60,042 bases of DNA from Bacillota bacterium. GTDB lineage: Bacteria; Bacillota; UBA4882; UBA8346. The notes beneath the pieces are model-generated. The model had not been told where the DNA came from. It worked only from the letters and a program-made list of their open reading frames with translations, and did not search any database. This document shows, piece after piece, positions 55,173 to 60,042 of the stretch (its first letter is position 1; every line of letters starts with the position of its first letter). Where the stretch lies: contig JAEZJQ010000093.1 of the NCBI GenBank assembly GCA_023436305.1, forward strand, positions 1 through 60,042. Reading direction: 5' to 3'. Made by a program: the position numbers and the translations under genes.

Positions 55173-55804
55173 TCTAGAAAACTAATCCTCCGGCGTATGG
55201 CGTATCGTATTTGATAGAATATGCAGGCCTATTTTCGTTCTTTGGTTTGTTCCGGTGAAAGTTAGCGACAGCAATTTTTTGATATATTCGACATATATTG
55301 GCGCTCCCCTTCCCGGTTATCGGGAATTCATGCTGAAAAATCCGATTTTCAAATGTTCAGCCGCGAAGTGCTGGAAGCCCTATAAGGTCTTGGAAATGAA
55401 TTGCCCCGGGAATCATGCCCGTGAAAATAACTTCCGGCAATCCAATCAAACCAAAGGTACCGGCTGTAATTTTTCCAGCCGGGATTAATATTAACCCTTT
55501 ATGTTATCGGCGTTTTTTTCATATCCATGAGTTGGAAACCATTAGAAATCCGTAAAACAACTGGAATGAAGTGGTACAAATCTGTATAAGGCGTATTTTT
55601 GTAACAACAAATACAATCCAGGGCAAAGAAGTACAGGAATGTGGACCCAGGGATGAAATCAGTTTGGATTCGATGATTGGGGCACAGTGTTTGAAGTTAA
55701 GTTGGTTTCGTGATACAATGGACGTTAAGAATTGCCCTATCCCATAAAAGGGAATCGCTTGGCGTTACAAGTGGTTTACAGTGAAGTTGGAGTGAGGTGT
55801 AACC
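55173..55804. other. Intergenic region between the TPR operon and a secreted protein gene
   Basis: The region must hold the promoter of the TPR operon on the minus strand, but no clear -35/-10 pair was found for it. A hairpin CCGGCTG/CAGCCGG lies at 55460-55482. The plus-strand frame at 55255-55488 has no ribosome binding site and is not called. A promoter for the plus-strand gene is listed separately. Confidence 0.45.
55691..55719 (+). promoter_or_regulatory. Sigma-A-type promoter candidate
   Basis: TTGAAG at 55691-55696 and TACAAT at 55714-55719 are separated by 17 bases, close to the vegetative consensus. The start codon of the small secreted protein follows about 85 bases later. Confidence 0.6.
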
Positions 55805-56221
55805 GTGAAACTGGCACGCTGGGTTATTATCATCGGCTGTTTCTTATTGGGTTTTTATATCCGCTATGAAGTGGCGGCGGCGGTTGACAGCGGTCATCCG
55901 TTTGATAAAACCATGATCCGGGCTTTGATCCGCTGCCGCTTGTACCCGGAGGAGATGGCCGTCCTAACTAACGCTCATGGTAAGAAATGCACCGTGCCGC
56001 TTCCGCCGGGAACGACCCATTTTCAGGATGGCACCTACCTGTCCACCAACGATAATTTTGAGAAGTATCTTAAGTTTACTTTGTTGGAATTTGGGTGGAC
56101 CAAGATTATTAAGCAGGGTGAGACGTTTTTGATAAGGGATAAGGCCGGGTATCGGAAGTTTAAAATCATCAACAAGAAATATGCCGGGGTGTATCGGAGG
56201 CTTAAGTTTGAGTTGGAATGA
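55805..56221 (+). CDS. Small secreted or membrane-anchored protein of unknown function
   Basis: A GTG start at 55805 follows GAGGTG; 138 residues. The N-terminus (WVIIIGCFLLGFYIRY) is a signal peptide or single membrane anchor ending near VAAAVDS. The rest is a basic beta-rich domain with two cysteines, one in IRCRLYPEEM and one in KKCTVPLPPG. No family was recognised. It is transcribed away from the TPR operon and has its own promoter candidate. Confidence 0.7.
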   Translation: MKLARWVIIIGCFLLGFYIRYEVAAAVDSGHPFDKTMIRALIRCRLYPEEMAVLTNAHGKKCTVPLPPGTTHFQDGTYLSTNDNFEKYLKFTLLEFGWTKIIKQGETFLIRDKAGYRKFKIINKKYAGVYRRLKFELE

Positions 56222-56822
56222 ATTTAGTTACGAGTTACGAGTTAGGAGTTACGCGTATTATGTATGTCTTGATTATTATGCCGATAACTACCTTTGATGT
56301 CTATGAATAACTGTAAAAAATGATACAAGGACGGTCCACTGAAGTGGGCTTTTTTATTTGTTACACTCGGTTTAACAATTGGTAAATTTCCGGAAAAAAG
56401 CAGGATATTAATTAAATATACAGAATATTTTAGTTTATAGAATTTGTTTTTGAGGGGTTTTGATGGGAATGGTCCCCTGGATCGGATTATTAATACCAAA
56501 TGATTACCTATAATTTCTTATACGAAAGAGTTTCGTCTATATTATATCTATAGTTGCTAAATAGGCGAAATCATGTCGTCTATGAAGAATCAGCTGATCC
56601 TCATAGACGAGATAGTGTCGAAGATGAAGACGTTATCGGAAATGCGGCGAAAAGCGGCCCGACATCGTGTCGGGCTAATTTAAAGAAAACCAGTGTGTGA
56701 TGTGTAAATGAAATAGTAAAAGCTTTCTTTTATTTATCTACCTGTTAAACTATTTTTAGTGTCGCTATTCATTATGCACCAGTATATGTCATTATTAAGA
56801 TAGAGGAAGGAGTTGAATATTC
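56222..56822. other. AT-rich intergenic region with structured DNA
   Basis: It starts with a short degenerate repeat (ACGAGTTACGAGTTAGGAGTTAC) after the secreted protein gene and contains the paired hairpins at 56576-56675. Base composition shifts to strongly AT-rich towards the next gene. No gene was recognised in the first 600 bases. Confidence 0.45.
56576..56675. other. Pair of strong hairpins, possible structured RNA or DNA element
   Basis: TCGTCTATGA at 56576-56585 pairs perfectly with 56601-56610, and its loop contains the palindrome ATCAGCTGAT. GCCCGACA at 56657-56664 pairs with 56668-56675 around a TCG loop and is followed by TAATTTAAA. The second could end transcription of a short RNA that begins before the first. 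Confidence 0.4.
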
Positions 56823-59126
56823 ATGGTTTCTCCAACGAAAAGTAAGACATTTAAATACGATTATATAAATACAAAAGAAATTATAACAAAAATACTTGAT
56901 AATAACTCAGTTCTCGAATTAGAAATTAAAGATAAAGTAATATCGGAAGATCTTTGTTTAAAACATCACACCATTGATAAAGTAATTATTTTCAATAATT
57001 GTCTTTTTGAAAAAGATATTTTGTTTCAGTATGCAACATTTAAACATACAATAAGATTTAATAAATGTAAGTTTAAAGGCCAAGTAATATGGGGTGATGA
57101 GAGTAAATATGAGACAGTGTCATTGTCTGAAAAAGATATCTACTTCAACGAATCCATATTCTGGAATAAAGTGTTTCTTGATGGAATTATATGTAAAGGA
57201 AGCATATATTTTAATCGATGCCGTTTTTTATTAAAACCAACTCAAACCTCTTTTGGGGTACAAAAATTTGGATTGTCTCTTTCTTCATCAAATATAAGCA
57301 GTTCGTTAAACTTTGAACATTGTATTTTACTAGGAGGATTAAATCTAAATGCATGTAAACTAGGTATTGGATTATGTTTAAGTCATGTAAAATTTTTAAA
57401 TAAAGAAAGTTCTATCGATTTTATTGCTGCTAATTTTGGAATAGCACTAGAAATCCTCGGATGCTATTTTAAATGCAATATAATTGACTTAGACGGCATC
57501 TGTATCGGAACTTGTTGTCATTTTTGGCCGAAAGAGATTTTTCAATGGGATAAAAATGATTTTCTAAAGACTTCGGATAATAAAAAACAGATTAGAAGTA
57601 AGTTTGCTCAACATGGGATAGAATTGGATAAACATATCTTTATAGATAAGAATGAGCGAATCGATGATAACAATAATAAATATATCGTTTTACAATCACC
57701 TTCATGTTATTATATTTTAATTGACTGCGATACTTATTATAATGTACTAGAAGGAATTTATTTTGATAATGTTTCAAATTTAAATTTATCCTATAGTAAT
57801 ATTGGAATACATATTGGATTTATTTCTGTTATAATAAAAGGCTCTTTTGTTGATTTAAGTAATATTACCTGTAGAGAGTTCAAATGTTCAAATTCCACAT
57901 TTGAATCAAATAGCACAATAGATTTTAGGCATACAAAAATAGGATGGATTTTTGATTCAAGCAATTCATATTTTAAAGCCCAATTACTTACATTTAATGG
58001 ATTAACATGTTCTGGAGGAGCCTTTTTCCGTAATACTCAAGTAGAATTAATAGATAAAACCGAAGAAAATTCTGAGGATTCAGCAATAGATTTTTCATTC
58101 TGTAATTTTGGTAAAAATTTACAATTTAATAATTTAATATGTATCAATAGCACTTTCATAAAAATTGATTCTTCTAAAATTGGAGATTCATTAGTAATAG
58201 AAAGTATAAGCAGCAACAAAGATTTCATATATATGTATATGTGCAATACACAGGTGCATGAATTTTTAATTAAAGATCTAAAAAATACATTATTTAATTT
58301 TGACGGTTTTAAATTTGATATATATTCGGAAAGCGAATTACATTGGCATGATTTAGTTAGACGTCAGTTACCTGCTTTTTTTTCAGAAGATATCTACATT
58401 CAATTCGAAAAATATTATTTAGCAAAAGGAGATACCGAAGAAGCAAAAAAGATTTACTATGAGGGTCGATGCGCCTATAGAAAAGCTACAAAAAGAAAAT
58501 GGGGCTTTAAAAAGTATATGTTTGACACCTTCTTAAAACTCTCAGTTGGGTATGGGGTTAAAAACGTCCGTTTATTAGGGATTATTTTATTATTAATAAT
58601 TGGTGGGGCATTAGTAGAGTGTTACTATATGGGTATCTATACATCTTCTGTAAAATGCTTGCAACAAAGCCTAATTAAATTTATACCATTTCAAGGAGGT
58701 TTAAAAAATATTGCAATATCTTATATTATAAAACCGGATAACCTATATAATAGCTATTTTACTTTTCATAAAATTGCTGGATTTATACTAACTCCATTGT
58801 TAATTTTGTTTTTTATTGCTACATTAACCGGCTTTATAAAAAATAAGATTAAACAATTATTAACGATTATCTTGTTGTTTATAATTAGTGGGACATTAGT
58901 AGAGTGTCACTATATAGGTATTAATCCATCTTTTATTAAATGCTTTCAACGAAGTTTAATTAATTTTTTACCAGTTGGAGGTATAAAAGATGTTATATTA
59001 AGCTATAACATAAAACCTGACATTTTTTATAATAGCTATTATATTTTTCATAAAATTGCCGGATTTATATTTATTCCATTGTTTATTGCCTCGATTACTG
59101 GATTTGTGAAAAAAAGAAATTTATAA
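56823..59126 (+). CDS. Pentapeptide-repeat-like protein with duplicated C-terminal membrane module
   Basis: The ATG at 56823 follows AGGAAGGAG; 767 residues and very AT-rich compared with the rest of the window. Residues ~50-500 contain many short F/L-centred strands (FNNCLFEKDILF, FNKCKFKGQVIW, YFNRCRF, LNLNACKLG), consistent with a right-handed pentapeptide-like beta-helix. Residues ~515-570 form a helical linker (YYLAKGDTEEAKKIYYEGR). Residues ~585-675 and ~680-767 are tandem copies of one module: a hydrophobic helix, VEC-Y-GI, a -KC-Q-SLI-F-P segment, IKP---YNSY, and a second helix after FHKIAGFI. The layout recalls pentapeptide proteins with an ion-channel-like tail, but no GYG filter is seen. 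Channel function is inference. Probably acquired by transfer. Confidence 0.8.
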   Translation: MVSPTKSKTFKYDYINTKEIITKILDNNSVLELEIKDKVISEDLCLKHHTIDKVIIFNNCLFEKDILFQYATFKHTIRFNKCKFKGQVIWGDESKYETVSLSEKDIYFNESIFWNKVFLDGIICKGSIYFNRCRFLLKPTQTSFGVQKFGLSLSSSNISSSLNFEHCILLGGLNLNACKLGIGLCLSHVKFLNKESSIDFIAANFGIALEILGCYFKCNIIDLDGICIGTCCHFWPKEIFQWDKNDFLKTSDNKKQIRSKFAQHGIELDKHIFIDKNERIDDNNNKYIVLQSPSCYYILIDCDTYYNVLEGIYFDNVSNLNLSYSNIGIHIGFISVIIKGSFVDLSNITCREFKCSNSTFESNSTIDFRHTKIGWIFDSSNSYFKAQLLTFNGLTCSGGAFFRNTQVELIDKTEENSEDSAIDFSFCNFGKNLQFNNLICINSTFIKIDSSKIGDSLVIESISSNKDFIYMYMCNTQVHEFLIKDLKNTLFNFDGFKFDIYSESELHWHDLVRRQLPAFFSEDIYIQFEKYYLAKGDTEEAKKIYYEGRCAYRKATKRKWGFKKYMFDTFLKLSVGYGVKNVRLLGIILLLIIGGALVECYYMGIYTSSVKCLQQSLIKFIPFQGGLKNIAISYIIKPDNLYNSYFTFHKIAGFILTPLLILFFIATLTGFIKNKIKQLLTIILLFIISGTLVECHYIGINPSFIKCFQRSLINFLPVGGIKDVILSYNIKPDIFYNSYYIFHKIAGFIFIPLFIASITGFVKKRNL

Positions 59127-59252
59127 TTAAATATTAGGCATGTGTATATTCCAATTCAAATTTCATGCTGTTCCGGATTAAATTTAGTACAAATAACAAG
59201 TTATAAAAAAATTTGTTCTTGGCAGAAGAAAATTCCCAGGAAGAACAAAAGT

Positions 59253-59294
59253 AAAAGGAAGCCGGTCACCTTCGAAAGTCCCCGACTTCCTTTT
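59253..59294 (+). terminator. Terminator after the pentapeptide-like gene
   Basis: AAAAGGAAGCCGG pairs with CCGACTTCCTTTT (one bulge) around a 16-base loop and is followed by TTTTG. It lies about 125 bases past the stop. A weaker hairpin (GAAACA...TGTTTC) follows at about 59298-59323. Confidence 0.8.
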
Positions 59295-59382
59295 GTGAAA
59301 CAACCTTGAAAGGTATGTTTCCTTCTCATTATAACAGAAGAAACAACCTCCTTCAAAGCAAACAAAAAAGGAGGATCAATTT

Positions 59383-59704
59383 ATGTTAAAAAAGTTCAGC
59401 CAATATTTTAAAGATCTTATCTACGACCGGACTGAAGAAATAGGACAAAAGATTTTATATAACAACAAACGATACCGGGAACTGTCCTCCCAAATCATTG
59501 AAGTTCAACAGGCGCTTACGTAAAACCTGCCTCCCCAAGCACAATCTTTGGTAAACCAGATACGATATGGCGGAAGCCGAGCAAGACGACATAGTAATGA
59601 CAGCCATGTACCGACAAGGCTTTATGGATGGAGTAAAATCTACAAAATTAATAAAAAGGTATGGGATAATACATAAATTCTTTCGCAATTGGTTGCCATC
59701 CTAG
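59383..59704 (+). pseudogene. Small helical protein gene broken by a stop and a frameshift
   Basis: A perfect AGGAGG precedes the ATG at 59383. The frame reads 46 residues (MLKKFSQYFKDLIYDRTEE ... VQQALT) to a TAA at 59521, then continues in the same frame with NLPPQAQSLVNQIRY, shifts near 59567 and goes on with MAEAEQDDIVMTAMYRQGF and a stop at 59702. Joined, it resembles a small helical protein family common in Clostridia (of the DUF6809 kind, from memory). The stop and the shift make it a pseudogene, although the first 46 codons could still be translated. Confidence 0.6.
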
Positions 59705-59870
59705 CAACCTTCAAATGTGGGCCGACCGCACAGCCCGATAACAACGCGCTCCCACTTCGGGGGCCGGTTTGTAGGTTCACGAAGATGAGTCAAAGAAGCT
59801 AATTCATGAAGTATGCGGCGCCACATTCGTCCGGCAAAGTCGACATCGCCACTAAGCCGGACGAACGTCG
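59700..59870. other. Structured intergenic DNA
   Basis: Nested pairings are visible: AACCT with AGGTT and GTGGG with CCCAC around 59707-59777, and a perfect 10-bp stem TTCGTCCGGC/GCCGGACGAA near 59827-59867. The GC content is well above that of the surroundings. It may be a transposon end or a structured RNA. Confidence 0.35.
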
Positions 59871-59937
59871 GGAACGCAACACGTTAACTGAAATAGGCCA
59901 GAAGGAGCGTCCCGTCCTAGACCGCATGAAAAAATAA
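59806..59937 (+). CDS. Possible 43-residue ORF
   Basis: An ATG at 59806 opens a frame of 43 codons, very rich in charged residues (KPDERRERNTLTEIGQKERP). A weak AAAGAAG lies upstream. It overlaps the hairpin above and resembles no known family, so it may be chance or a gene remnant. Confidence 0.25.
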   Translation: MKYAAPHSSGKVDIATKPDERRERNTLTEIGQKERPVLDRMKK

Positions 59938-59950
59938 AGTGAGAGCTAAA

Positions 59951-60042
59951 ATGAAGGTAATTATAATAAACAGTAGCCCAAATATGGATAAAGGATGTAC
60001 AAATCTAATTCTTTCGCCTTTTATTAATGGGATGGTGGAAGC
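59951..60042 (+). CDS. NADPH-dependent FMN-reductase/flavodoxin-like protein, N-terminus only
   Basis: The ATG at 59951 follows GTGAGAG and the frame is open to the end of the window (30 codons). The start MKVIIINSSPNMDKGCTNLI is the first beta strand and the phosphate-binding loop of the flavodoxin-like oxidoreductases, which bind FMN and reduce quinones, azo compounds or iron. The rest of the gene lies outside the window. Confidence 0.75.
   Translation, partial: MKVIIINSSPNMDKGCTNLILSPFINGMVE

Noticed and set aside
55255..55488. 77-codon plus-strand frame upstream of the small secreted protein
   Set aside because: The first codon is GTG without a ribosome binding site and there is no recognisable domain.

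Overview
The window comes from a plant-polysaccharide-degrading bacterium, most likely an anaerobic or facultative member of the Bacillota (Firmicutes). This rests on AGGAGG-type ribosome binding sites, frequent TTG/GTG starts, cre-like LacI-family operator boxes, free multi-CBM3 cellulases with Pro-Thr linkers, and DegV and ParE proteins. No rRNA or tRNA gene was seen, and the genus cannot be named from the sequence.

Layout. (1) 1-5.2 kb is a worn accessory region: a transposase-like 3' end, a 21-bp minisatellite, a MITE-like element, a row of four hairpins, a membrane protein with a spermidine-synthase-like domain, a ParE-type toxin-antitoxin pair, a frameshifted radical SAM pseudogene and a HAD hydrolase. 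(2) 5.4-38.9 kb is a large plant cell wall degradation locus, all glycoside hydrolase genes on the minus strand: GH74-CBM2, six GH9 enzymes, GH30-CBM6-CBM3-CBM3, a GH5 mannanase-like enzyme and CBM3-GH44-CBM3. Every enzyme except GH74 ends in a closely related CBM3 after a Pro-Thr linker. No dockerin or cohesin is visible, so this looks like a free-enzyme system rather than a cellulosome. Cre-like boxes and terminator hairpins divide the locus into about six transcription units. A 2.2-kb segment with a DegV protein and an XRE-type membrane regulator, bracketed by 69-bp direct repeats, separates GH74 from the rest. (3) 39.2-40.5 kb is a TlpA/ResA-CcdA thiol-disulfide pair. (4) 41.1-55.2 kb is the most unusual part: two adjacent, co-oriented paralogues of 1143 and 3543 residues. 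Each has an N-terminal TIR-like / nucleoside-deoxyribosyltransferase-like domain, a shared middle region and a long array of 47-residue TPR-like repeats (about 17 and about 67 counted by eye). Two and a half MITE-like copies lie just downstream. (5) 55.8-60.0 kb holds a small secreted protein, a very AT-rich pentapeptide-repeat-like membrane protein with a duplicated C-terminal two-helix module, a broken small gene, structured intergenic DNA and the start of an NADPH-dependent FMN-reductase-like gene.

How it fits together. The hydrolases would attack crystalline cellulose (GH9, GH44), xyloglucan (GH74), xylan (GH30) and mannan (GH5) outside the cell, held on cellulose by CBM3, and are probably controlled together through the shared operator. 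The TIR-like-TPR pair is unrelated to this. It may be a sensing or defence operon, but its function is inferred only from domain composition.
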